Shown here: positions 46,119-57,170 of the stretch, one piece after another
Layout of the letters: each line of letters begins with the position of its first letter
How positions within the stretch are numbered: the first letter of the stretch is position 1
Source of the DNA: Paratrimastix pyriformis
Lineage: Eukaryota > Preaxostyla > Paratrimastigidae
Reading direction: 5' to 3'
Assembly (NCBI GenBank): GCA_027972325.1
Contig: JAPMOS010000038.1
Coordinates: 55,001-119,000, forward strand
Length of the DNA: 64,000 nucleotides
Notes under the pieces: model-generated
What the model saw: only the letters and a program-made list of their open reading frames with translations
The model's database searches: none
Told to the model about the DNA's origin: nothing
Translations under genes and position numbers: made by a program

Positions 46119-46892
46119 CATGTCGCCTGGAGTGGAGCTTGCCGGTCTGTTTCTCCCCCTCGATATCGATTCGCTCTAACTCACCGCCCTCTCGCACAGC
46201 TTTGTGATCAAGACCGATGGCGAGGATCTTCATTTCACCATGGATGTTGCCCCTCCTTCGAACGTTGCTCGCGAGGGCGGGTCTGCCATTTCTGAATCCC
46301 CTCGGTCATGTGTTCATTTCTGCTCCTCCCCCCATTTGCAGCCGTGTCACTGTGATGCCTACCTTCGACAGCCGCAACACCATCGGGGTGTTTTTCACTG
46401 CGACCATGCCTCTCTCGACGCTTGTCGAATACACCGGGGGCAAGTTGGGCGTCCTTGCCGCCTCTCGGAACTCCAAGGTTTGTCTCATCCCGCCTTTTGG
46501 GCGCCGCCATCATTACATTTTCCGACAGCTGGAGGTGGACAAGATCGATCAGCTGATGACATGGGAACGGGCCACCCGCCCCAACCCTGGCCAGTACGCT
46601 CGCTACCTTGCTGACCACAAGGGTGCCACCACCACCCCGCCACCCTCCCCCTCCCGCCGCCGCCCCTGCCCCAACTCCCAAGCCCGTCCTTCCTTCCGCC
46701 ATCCCCCACCCCTGCCCTTCCGTGTCCCTGTCCCAGCCCCCTGTCCTTCCTGCTCCCGCCCCTGCCGGCCCTGCCCTTCCGCCCCCTCCCGCACCAGCAC
46801 CAGCCCCTGCCCCTGCCCCAGCCCAGTCCCCTCGGACTGACCTTCCTGCCGCCGGTTCGGTTGCCGCCCTCCGGGCTCGCTTCATGCATTAA
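46119..46892 (+). CDS. Hypothetical Pro-rich protein, three or more exons
   Basis: I do not recognise this gene. A coding block about 46200-46275 (FVIKTDGEDLHFTMDVAPPS) joins through intron GTCTGC...TGCAG to VTVMPTFDSRNTIGVFFTAT, LVEYTGGKLGVLAASRNSKV, CLIPPFGRRHHYIFRQLEVD and WERATRPNPGQYARYLADHK. A Pro/Ala-rich segment follows, ending (in another frame, so across a further intron) in DLPAAGSVAALRARFMH with TAA at 46890-46892. The first exon, with ATG at or near 46119, is uncertain. The folded part is about 110 residues of mixed beta strands. It is convergent with the ARM gene. Confidence 0.55.
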
Positions 46893-47183
46893 ACCGGCAA
46901 ACCCAATAACGCCTCCCTTCCACCCCACCCCACCCCCCCTCTCTCTCTCTCTTGCTTTCGCTTGACCGCTCTTGTAACCTTTTTGCCTGGGTGTGCGCCC
47001 TCATTCTTCGTGCCTGCTGACTTATATTTCCCGTGTTTGCCACCATTCCGCCGACCCTCTTCGGTGTCCCCATCAGCTTTTTTCGATGTAACGAACTTTT
47101 ACATGGGGGCAGCGAGCGCGAGAAGAAGAAGAAGAAGAAGAAGAAGAGTCCCATCGGCACGTCCCGGCCACCCGCCCCTGGCT

Positions 47184-50100
47184 TCAGTCGATTTCCTCAG
47201 TGCCTCGTCGCCCCTCCGCCCCGCCCGCGGCGGGCGGAAGCGCCACAGCCTCCTCCTCGTCCTCATCGGCCTCCTCCACCCCCTCGCCCTCGCCCTCGGC
47301 CTCCCCGTCTGTCCCGCTGTGCCCCTCGTCGTCCTCCCCACCCACCAGGCGCTCGGCCAGCACTTGGGCCTCCCGGGTGGCGTCCTCGGAGCCCTCGATG
47401 GCACAGGCCATGTCGAGCACATCCAGGCCACGCAGGCGCTGCCGAAGTTCGGCTGTGCAGGGGGGGCGAGTGAGGGCGGCGAGGAGCGAGTGAGGTGGTG
47501 CGTCCCCTGGGGTGGTTCTTCACAGACAGACACCGACAGGGACACCGACAGGGACACCGACAGGGACACCCGACAGAGACACCCGACAGACACAAGCACA
47601 GGACAAACACACAAGCACCCATGCTGCCCCCACGGACGCTGCTCGGCCAGGATGGCGAGGGCCCCGCAGAGCCACACGGCCACCTCGGAGTTGCCGCGGA
47701 ACTGGCGCAGGGTGTCGGCAAGCATCTCCAGGCTGTCCTCCACCTCCGCCAGCCGGGCCCGGTTGGCGTCTGGGGTGGCAGAAAAGATGGTGTTGATGAT
47801 CTTGATGCTGGTGTTGTTGATGATGTGATGTATTGGTGGTGATGATGATCTATCTGGTGACGCTGATGGGGTGCGTGATGCTGATGATACCAGGAGTGAT
47901 GATGAGGATGAGGATGAATGGTGATTGGGTGATGATGATTGGGTGATGATGATTGGATGATGATGATTGGATGATGATGACTGGATGATGATGACTGGAT
48001 GATGATGACTGGATGATGATGACTGGATGATGATGACTGGATGATGATGACTGGATGATGATGACTGGATGATGATGACTGGATGATGATGACTGGATGA
48101 TGACTGGATGATGATGATGACGACTGGATGATGACACTGCTGTTGATGCCAGGGGTGATGATGGCGGACCCAGGGAGACCAGGTTCCGGATGACCCGGCA
48201 GCACTCGGCAGCCAGCTCGGGCAAGGCGGATTCTTTGGCCGTGTCCAAGATATCCAGCACGACAGGCAGGGCCCCCGCCTCACCCAGCACAACCTTGTTG
48301 GCGGCTGGGAGGAGGAGCATGGAGGATGGGGCGTGTGGATGTGCGCGGTAGGTGAGGAGATGTCGGCAGCTGTGGAGGCGCGTTGATCCAGACGAACACG
48401 CCGACATTGAACACATTGAACGCATTGAACGCATTGACACATTGAACGCATTGACACATTGACACATTGACACATTGACACATTGACACATTGGCACACA
48501 TTGAACACATTGAACGCATTGAACACATTGAACACATTGACACATTGACGCATTGACACATTGACGCATTGACGCATTGACATATTGGCACATTGACGCA
48601 TTGACACATTGGCACATTGGCACATCGACGCATTGACACATTGACGCATTGACGCATTGACGCATTGACGCATTGACACATTGACACATTGACGCATTGA
48701 CACATTGACACATTGACACATTGACGCATTGGCACATTTGACACATTAACACAGTGACACATGAATCTGCCCTCATCGCGCACATTGGACACAGACACAC
48801 AGACACGCCCTGCCGCGCACACACAACCAACTCGGTCACCCGGGCGTCCAGGGGGACAGCACAGCATTGACACGCATGGCACCACACGGTATGACAGCAC
48901 GACACGCAAGGCATCTCACAGCAAAGACAGCACGACACACACAAGGCATCTCACAGCAAAGACAGCACGACACTACGATCGGGGCGGGGCGCAAACAGAC
49001 GGTGGGCAGCGATGTTGGCGAGGGAGCCGCAGATGCGTCTGAGCAGGTCCATCGACTCGTTGTGGGTCTGCAGGGCCTGAACCAGCAGCGGCACGGCGCC
49101 GGCGGCCGCGATCCGCGCCCGGTTGTCGACTGGATGTGGAAAAGGCGGCGGAAGGGAGAAGGTGTCGAGGGTGGGGGGAGCGGGTGAGAATGGGAAACAC
49201 ACATCGACACATCTGCCCAATCTGGACAGACAACACCACGCACAGATGCAATATCGACGCACGCACACACACACACACGTACGACACACGCACATAGATA
49301 GCACGGACAGCTGAAGGCGAGGTTCCAGAGGGCCGCGGCCTGCGCAGGCCATGACGACACATATCGACACACATGCCCAATTTGGACAGACAACATGCAG
49401 ATGGCGCGCACGGACGGATGTCATGCCATGGACCCACCAATATCGACGCACAGCACGCACACAAGTACACACACACACAAGCGCGCACAGAGCACGGACA
49501 GCTGAAGGCGAGGTTCCAGAGGGCCGCGCAGGCCATGTCGCAGACGGGCCCATCGGCGAGGTGCCTCTGGAGACAGTCCACCACAAGCGGGATAATCCCG
49601 GCGCTGGTCAGGGCCACCAGGTTGTCGTCTGGACGGGAGGGGTGGATGGCGGTGATGACGATGACGACGACGACTGATGCTGATGATCGAATGATGATGA
49701 TCGAATGATGATGATTGGATGATGATTGGATGATGACTGGATGATGATGACTGGATGATGATGATTGGATGATGTGATGATGATTGGATGATGATGATGA
49801 TTGGATGATGATTGGATGATGATGATGATGATTGGATGATGATGATGATGATGATTGGATGATGATGATGACTGGATGCTAATGACTGGATGCTGATGAC
49901 TGGATGGTGACTATGACTGGATGGTGACTATGACTGGATGCTGATGATTTCTCCTTTCTGTTTGATGCCCAGCACAAGCCGCCACCGCAGACCCACGGCC
50001 AGGTTGGAGACCAGTCTGCACGCCTGCCGTGCGACGGGCTGCAGGGCGGCGTGGGCCCGGAGGATGGCCATCAGGGGCGCGATCACCTCGGCATTGGCAA

Positions 50101-50621
50101 GGGCCACGGCCGCGGCTGACATGCGCTCCTTGGGCTCACACTCGCAGAACTCCGAACACGACACCAGCGCGGCTGCAATCTGGGCGGGCGGACATGGCGG
50201 GGTGGTGGGTGTTGGGACGACAAGGGCAGAAGGAAAACGGGACGATGTTTGAGAGGGAAGACGTCGGGGGGCAGTGCTTCGGGTGTCTTGTTGGACAGGC
50301 GTTCACCTGGCTGGTGGTGTGTGCGGATGATGGCGGGGTATGCATGACAGGTGTGGCATGGGGGTATGCATGACATGGGGGTCCCCCCGGGTCTGGGTGG
50401 CTCTACCCCCATGGCTGATGGCGGACCTCACCCGGCTGGTAGCTGGGGTGACGCCCCAGCCTCAGGACAAGCTCGTGGGCCATGGGACCCAAGGCAGAGA
50501 GGTCCAGGGCAGGGCCGGCAGGGGCGCTGTTGCCGGCGAGGGAGACACCGGCAGGGACGGGAGTCGGGACTGGGGTTGGGAGGGGGGGGAGGAGGAGGTG
50601 TGCGTGTTGAACATAAATCCA

Positions 50622-50696
<75 letters not shown>

Positions 50697-51311
50697 GAGA
50701 GACACCGCAAGAAATGTAGGCACAGTCCACGAGGGAAGCGCCATAGTCAAGCAGTGTCCACCAAGCCAACATACGCAAGCAGGCGGCAGCGAACAAGGGT
50801 CAGTCAACGGCAAAGCGCTCAGGCGGAAGAGCACGTCAACATCCGAGACCGGAAATCAGGACCCACAAGGGATCCGTCACATGGTGTGGATGGACAGCTC
50901 ACGCTCTCACCACATCGCACGGCAGCAGCATGTGTCGCGCCAAAGGGTCCCCGACACAGGCAAGACAAGGGGCAATCGGAGCATATGACACAGACCTTTT
51001 CGATTGGGTGCGCAAGTAGAATGTCGATGGCGAGCATCGACGACGGACGGGACGGGACGGCAACGAACGGGACGGGTCGGGACGGGACGGCGCACCAGGG
51101 ACGGGACGTAGGGGCAGCACGACCAGGACAGGCCACACGTAGCACAGAGGGCACGATGAAGAACGGGACGGACGGGACGGGACGGGACGGACACACACAC
51201 ACACACACAGATGGTGGTGGTGGTGGTGGGGGTGGTGAACGGCGGCGAGACCCGAGCGGTGGCGACGGGGGCGGAGCGACATCGGGAATGTTGCCCTGGG
51301 GTGATGATGAC

Positions 51312-51346
<35 letters not shown>

Positions 51347-52156
51347 GGATGATGATTGGATGATGGTGATGATGAGAGGAAGGTTGAAGATGAGGGGATG
51401 ATTGTGACGGTGGGTGGATGGATGGGTATCTTTATGAGGAGGAGGAGGAGGAGGAGGAGGAGGAGGAGGAGGAGGAGGAGGAGGAGGAGGAGGAGGAGGA
51501 GGAGGAGTGATACCGACCGTTGTGAGGAATTCCACTGCACGCTCCACATCGCCGAGGGCTGCGATGAGGGCCCGCTGGCACTGCTCCCGATCGAAGCTGC
51601 ACATGATGATGAATTGGGATGATGATCGGATGATGATGATGATGAGGATGATTGATGATTATATGATGATTGATGATGATGATGACGATGACTGGATGAT
51701 TGTGGCGGTGATGACGGGTGGGCGGCGGTGGCGGCGGTGATGATGATGATGATGATTTTTTGATGATTGATACCTTGATGATGACGAAGATGATGATGGT
51801 GATGACGATCATAATAAATTGGGGCCCTGTTGCAGAAACACCCATTCACGCAGGAGGAGGGAGGGACGGCGGGAGGGCGGATGCCGGCGCAGACCCCATC
51901 TCTTGCAACGAGTTCAGGGGCCCCTCCAGGGCCGCCAGGAAGCCCCGATCCATCGCGGGTCGGCCCTGCGGCGGTGGCGGCTGGGTCGTGGTGAGGAGGG
52001 GCGACGTGGGTCGGATGATTGACGGGATGATAGTTGATGATGTGAGGCGGATGATTGATGTTGATGCTGATACTTGAGGGGTGGTGGTGATGCTGTGATG
52101 CTGATGCTGATGAATGATGAATGATGACGATGAATGATGACGATGATGACGACGAC

Positions 52157-52253
<97 letters not shown>

Positions 52254-53724
52254 GGATGATGATGATTGGATGATGATGATTGGATGATGATGAATTGGAT
52301 GATGAATTGGATGATGATGAATTGGATGATGACTGGATGATGGCTGGATGATGATGACTGGATGATGAGGACCGGATGATGATGACCGGATGATGATGAC
52401 CGGATGATGATGACCGGATGATGATGATGATGATGATGATGATGGTCGGGATGCGATCGGGGCGATGATGGTCGTTGGGTGGGGCGAACATACGCCAGAT
52501 GATGCCGATGGTGCTGAGGAGTCAGAAGGCACACTTCACGAGGGAAGCGTCACCATCATCAAGCAGCAAGCACCAACGAAAAAGGGTCTCCAGCCATCCC
52601 CTCCAGCCATCCCATCCATCCCCTCCCCTCCAGCCATCCAGCCATCCAGCCAGCCAGACCTGGAGGTCGATCTCGGGGGCGGGGATGGGGATGGGCGACC
52701 CGCCCGGCTCCATGCCGCCCAGCGAGGCAGGCGCGTCCCAGTGAATCGCCGACGGTTCGGGCATCATGGCCATCCCACGGGAGGGCGAGGTGTACTCCCG
52801 GGTGACCGAGTTACACCCCTGGGTTTGGGTGTGTGGGGGCGCAGAGTGTGCGGGTGTCTGATTTGTGTGTCAACGTGTCAACGTTTCAGCGTTTCAGCGT
52901 TTCAGCGTTTCAATGCGTGTGTGTGCATGGATGTGTGTGTGTGTGCGTGCGCGTGGATGCCTCCCCCCAGCCACCAGACCTCGTCAGGAACGGGAATCGA
53001 GGGAGCGGGAGAGCACGACTGCTGCCCGGGCAGTGCCACTGCGCCCGCCAGCGACGGGATGGCGGCCCCTCCCGAGGGCGATGTCGACACGGCAGGGGGT
53101 GAGCTCCCGGGCACCAGGAATGCGATCTCGGACGAGGCCGGGGAGACCCCGGTTGAGGAGGCGGGACCGGCAATAGCCGCGGTCGAGGTGGACAGTGCCC
53201 GCAGGGCGGCGACCTTCTCCTCGAGGGACATGAGAACCTGGGGTGGCGTGGTCAGGGATGATGGCGAGATGATGGACGGGAGGCCGGCAGCGGGTGTGGC
53301 CGGGGCGGCGGAGGGTGTCGCGAGTGCCTGGGGGGTGGAGACGGGGCCAGGCGTGGGAGATCCGGATGGCGATGGGACTACTTCAGCGAGCGGTTGTCTA
53401 AAATAGAAGCGATTGAATATAAAGTGTGTGGAGAAGAAGCCGCACAGACACCACGCTGGACTCCTCGGGGTTGGCGAAATTGGGGTGGAGGATGGCAGCC
53501 GCCAGGTAAGCTCCATCAAAGACTCCGCCTCTCACCATCGACATGGAATAATTCGACACGAGAATTCCCGTGGTATCGAAGATTCTTATCCTTTCGGGAG
53601 GACAATCGAGGGCGGTCGCCAGCTGATTCTTGAGCGCATCAAAAGACGATTCTCCGGAAATTTCAAGAGCAAGGGCGTACTTTGAAATATGTCCACCGGA
53701 AGCAAGAATAATATAGAGCTTCAT
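47184..53724 (-). CDS. UBL-UBA-armadillo repeat protein
   Basis: ATG at 53724: MKLYIILASGGHISKYALAL. The next about 75 residues look like a divergent ubiquitin-like domain (SFDALKNQLATALDCPPERI; IFDTTGILVS). A disordered Ser/Pro block (53.40-52.94 kb) contains MSLEEKVAALRAL. Next are an EMG-type segment (GFLAALEGPLNSLQEMG, 51.9 kb) and a UBA exon (SFDREQCQRALIAALGDVER, 51.6-51.5 kb). Armadillo repeats follow, about one per exon: ANAEVIAPLMAILRAH...VSNLAV (50.1 kb), DNLVALTSAGIIPLVVDCLQ (49.6), DNRARIAAAGAVPLLVQALQ (49.1), ANKVVLGEAGALPVVLDILD (48.3) and VEDSLEMLADTLRQFRGNSE (47.7). The acidic C-terminus ends GTEEID, with TAG at 47184-47186. UBL plus UBA suggests a ubiquitin/proteasome shuttle or adaptor; ARM would bind another partner (inference). 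Introns are swollen by satellites. Confidence 0.78.
47515..47600. repeat. GGGACACCGACA repeat
   Basis: Four 12-mers GGGACACCGACA with CAGACACAAGC variants, intronic in the ARM gene. Confidence 0.85.
47920..48145. repeat. ACTGGATGATGATG minisatellite
   Basis: About 14 units of TGGATGATGATGAC/T, intronic in the ARM gene. The same family occurs at 600-790 and 49680-49930. Confidence 0.92.
48398..48755. repeat. 11-bp ACATTGACGC array
   Basis: About 30 imperfect 11-12-bp units of CATTGACACA/CATTGACGCA/CATTGAACG, intronic in the ARM gene. There are no spacers, so it is not CRISPR-like. Confidence 0.92.
49200..49545. repeat. Tandem copy of an ARM exon edge
   Basis: CGGACAGCTGAAGGCGAGGT and TCCAGAGGGCCGCG occur at about 49305-49340 and again at about 49495-49530. 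CGACACA, CTGCCCAATNTGGACAGACA and CAACA also recur in register, giving a period of about 185 bp. The copy at 49.5 kb continues into the exon encoding CDMACAALWNLAFSC; the other is a detached exon end. Confidence 0.85.
49675..49935. repeat. GATGATTGGATGATGA minisatellite
   Basis: TGGATGATGATGATTGGATG and related units, intronic in the ARM gene. Confidence 0.92.
50629..50693. repeat. (CA)~32 dinucleotide microsatellite
   Basis: Pure CA repeat, intronic in the ARM gene, directly next to dispersed-repeat copy B. Confidence 0.95.
50697..50820 (+). repeat. Dispersed repeat, copy B
   Basis: Shares CACAGTCCACGAGGGAAGCG, GTCAAGCAGTG and GGGTCAGTCAACGG with copy A at 3181-3305, in the same orientation, again intronic in a minus-strand gene. 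It directly follows the (CA)n tract. Confidence 0.65.
51300..51520. repeat. (GAT)n and (GAG)~25 around the UBA exon
   Basis: GAT repeat at 51312-51365 and pure GAG at 51434-51506. The latter is (CTC)n on the sense strand, directly downstream of the UBA exon. Similar GAT tracts continue at 51610-51700. Confidence 0.9.
52153..52445. repeat. (GAT)~33 and GGATGATGATGAC array
   Basis: Pure GAT at 52155-52250, then TGGATGATGATGAATT and GACCGGATGATGAT variants; intronic in the ARM gene. Confidence 0.93.
52522..52575 (+). repeat. Dispersed repeat, short copy C
   Basis: CACACTTCACGAGGGAAGCG followed by CATCAAGCAGCAAGCACC matches the core of copies A and B over about 50 bp. It is intronic in the ARM gene. 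Confidence 0.45.
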
Positions 53725-53934
53725 CGTCTCCAAGGCCAGCAGAGTCTCAGTTTGTTTTTTGGGTGAGCCTCTCTTGCCCCGTGTCAATTGACTCTCTTCG
53801 GTTGCCAGTCAGTCAGTCTCGTGTTAATGCAGCCTCGTAGGAGGCTAACTAGATAATCGCAATCGAGAAGAGTTCACAAAAGGTTTTACTCCCATTTCCC
53901 CCATTTCCCAACCCGATTTCACAAAATATCACCT

Positions 53935-56900
53935 CATCCCCAGCCACTTCAGCGCTTGAGGCCCAGCGTCAGGCCCAGATGTAGTCCCGCTTGGGCAGTG
54001 CCGCCATCCTGGCGAAAGCAAAGCAGGAAGAGAAGGAGACGGGAAGAGCAGCGACCTGAGACCCCACCCCCCTCCCTGCAGGTTTTGAGGACGAGCCCAT
54101 CCGGCGAGCCTGACGCTGCCGTCGTCCACCCGCAAAGGAGAGGGGTTCAGTCCATTGTTATGTAGAGGAGGCCTCGTTGTGGTGGCCACTAGTCTGCTGG
54201 ATGGGCACAGCAGGCAGCCGTCTCCGTCGCCGCGACGTAGCCTCCCGCCGGGCCCCCGCTCGCTGGCCACTGGCGGTGGTCCTGCCCGACGCTCCCGGAG
54301 CAGTTGAAGCCGGAGCGCATGGGCCTGAGCCAGGAAGTCCCCGCAATCCTGTTGACGGCCCCGATGGTCGGCCGTCCCCAGCCTGCCGCAGGCCTCCCGA
54401 TCATGATCTGCCACTTGTCGGCGCCCAGGGCCTCCAGCCGGGCCCAGTCCGGGGCCCCAAAGCGGCATGGAGGCGGTCCCAGGCCTTCTTGCGCAACTCC
54501 TCATAGGCGGGGCACTGCTGGATGATGTGCTGGGCATCCTCGAGCGGTCCCGCGCTGCAGCACACGCAGGCTCCTCCGCGCTCCGCCTCAGGTCTGCCCT
54601 TCCAGGTTCGGAGGAACTCACCATCGAGGTACATCCCTGCGCGCAGTTGGGCCGCAATTCGGCGCCCAGCCGGGCTCATGTCGTCCAGGTAGGCCTCGCT
54701 GCGGCCATAGTCCTGCTTGACCTGCCGCAGGAGCGCCAGCCTCGGGTGTGAGTGGGCATCCTCCACCTTCGCGCGCCACTGGGCCTCGACGTGCTCACGC
54801 ACCTTCTTCCGGACCATGTCCTTCCAGGCGGCAATGCCAATGGACCGGATCGTCTCGTCTCCAGGCCGGGCCCCTCTGCCCAGGCCATAGTCCCTCAGGA
54901 CCGCCTCGGCGGCACCGGCCCATTCGCCAATGCGCTGGTGCCCCTCCCTTGTCTCTGGGAGCTTCTCGCCCAGCTCCACCAGCTCACGGACGAGGCGGCC
55001 CTGCGGCAGCAGCTTGATCCGGCCCCACTCGATCATGACCTCCTGGGCCCGCAAAGCAGCGACCGGTGTCAGCCCCAGGTCCGCCTCGACAGCGGCAGAC
55101 GATGCTTGTCCCATGCACTGGAGGGCAAAACAGGCGAAGATGCGCTGCACCGTATCCATGGCCCGCTCCGCCTTCTTGTCGCGCAGATTAGGGAAAGCTG
55201 CCGCAGCCCAGAGCAACCTCGGGAGGCCAAAGGTGCGCCACAGTGCTCCGAGCAGCCTCGGAGGGAGAGCACCCACCCTGCCCAACAGCCGGCTGATGGA
55301 GCCCCTCATCGCGCAGGCCGCCCGGACACGGCCACTCGTGTAGGCCTTCGTGCTCGCATCGTCCTCAAGCTCCGCCCCAGGAAGCGGAAGCTCCGGGTCT
55401 GCGTCATCTCCCTGCCGCTAAGGCTCACTGACCACGGCTTCTGCTCGCCCTCAGCCTGCTTGTCGTTGGCCGACTCCTTCCTGCGCCTGGCCGCCCAGCA
55501 CTCGAAGACCATTGCACGACACTTGTCGGGTGACCACTCAAAGCGCCTCTCCAGGGCCACCGCCCCGCACTCGTCCAGGGCCTGCTGGAGTTCCTCGGGG
55601 CTCTCGGCCAAGACGGACACATCATCCGCAAAGAGGAGCCCGGGAATGCGCTCCTCCGCCCTGGCACCTGGACGCCAAGGTTCAGTGCCCGGAGTCTCCT
55701 GATGAGGCCATCAATGAAGAACAGGTAAAGGCCTGGGGACGCAGGGCACCCCTGACGGAGGCCCCGTTCGACTTGAAAGATGGGCCCCGCATGCCTCGCA
55801 CCACGACCGCTGCCTCGGTTGTACTGTACATGGCCGTCAGCAGGAGCATGAGGCATCCCCTGCAACCCCGCGCTCTCATGATCGCCCACAAGGTCGGCCG
55901 GCTGACGGTGTCGTACGCCGCCTTTATATCGAGAAAGGCGGCGTACGTGCTCTTAGCCTTGCGGCGGAGGGCCACGATCTGCTTCAGGGCAACGATTTGT
56001 TGTACAGCTGAGAAGTTTTCCGGAAGCCTCCTTGCTCGTCGCAAAGGCTCGGCTCCATGAAGAAACGCAGCCGCCGGTCCAGGGCCAACGCCAAGACCTT
56101 GGAGGCCACCGGCAGTAGGGCAATGGGTCTGTACGATGATTCTTGGTGCCTGTCACCCTTGTTCTTGTAGACCGGGACCAGATGGGAGAGGCGCCATTGC
56201 TGAGGCCAGAGGCTCCATCGCCAGGCAAGCTGGAACAGCAGGCAGAGGGCCTCTGTAAACGTTGAGCCCGCTCGCTTCAGGAACAGTGGAGGGATACCAT
56301 CGGGCCCCGGGGCCCGCTCCGCAGTGCTCCGAGAGCCATCTCAACTTCCTCCTGGGAGAGTGGCCTATCCATCGTCTCGGTTGCCTTGCGGTCCGCAGGC
56401 GGGGCTCAAACTCGAGGCTGAGGGGGAGGCGGGGGGGATCCGACTCGGGCGGCAGCTTGCCGACCTGACGGAAATGGGCCGTGAGGGCCTTAACGCCCTC
56501 CAATCTGCTGGCCAGGGTCTCCACCGTTGACTTGGTCCTCCCCAGGAGTCGGGTGAGGGTCCACCATGAGCGCTCCCCAGAGAGGCGGAACTCAGCCATC
56601 ATGTCATTCCGGGCTGCGCGGGCCTCCCGCCTGAAGGCACTGCGCGCCGTCTTTGCCCCAGGACCCCGCCTCTGGGCCATCTTGGCTCGCCATAGCTCAG
56701 CCAGTCGGGGAGTCCACCAGGCCCGGGAGGCGGCCGTGACTCTCTTTCGTCCAACCGCGCGTCGCCCGGCCTCGCGGAGGATGCCCAGCAGTTGCTCCCA
56801 CCGGCCCTCGAGCACTTCAGGGGAGGCCAGGCTCCTGGTGTCCTCCTCGAGCAGCGGCAGCATTTCGGCTGCCAAGAGGGATGCCTCCTCCTCGAACCTG

Positions 56901-57165
56901 GCCCAGTCAGCTTGGTCAAGGCACCAGGCCCATCGCGGCTTGGGACGGTACTTGTGCCTGGGACTGGGGGGTGGCGCGACTCGTATGGACCCTTCCAGCA
57001 ACAGGGCTCTGTGTTCGCACGCCGACTTCAGGACCTCATGCCCACCACGGTCCAGCTTCAAAAGTCTATTCGCACCTCCTCCTGGGGACGGAAAATCTCG
57101 AACGATGATCGCACCAAACTGAGGCCGCCAGTACCAGGCCGCTTGATGCCGGATTATGAGGTGTG
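53935..57165 (-). mobile_element. 5'-truncated, decayed LINE (I/Jockey/R1-like)
   Basis: Reading on the minus strand from 57165: a linker typical of APE-type LINEs (AWWTPRLAELWRAKMAQRRG; RSWWTLTRLLGRTKS), then reverse-transcriptase motifs in at least three different frames: SYRPIALLPVASKVLALALD; motif A FLDIKAAYDTVSRPTLW; motif B GLRQGCPASPGLYLFFIDGL; and motif C ADDVSVLAESPEEL. After the RT comes a thumb and C-terminal region (ALWRTFGLPRLLWAAAAFPN) and a CCHC-type finger CVCCSAG...HIIQQCPAYEEL near 54.5 kb. The upstream endonuclease is missing. Several frameshifts and stops make it inactive. It begins within about 10 bp of the stop codon of the LRR gene at 57171, and its 3' end lies about 200 bp upstream of the ARM-gene start. 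Confidence 0.85.
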
Positions 57166-57170
57166 CGGTC

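Noticed and set aside
48398-48755. Repeats of about 11 bp considered as CRISPR or centromeric satellite
   Set aside because: No spacers, short array, bounded by ARM exons.
53398-53787. Longer N-terminus MTRGKRGSPKK for the UBL gene
   Set aside because: It relies on a non-ATG start; MKLYIILASGG at 53724 begins directly with a ubiquitin-like first strand.
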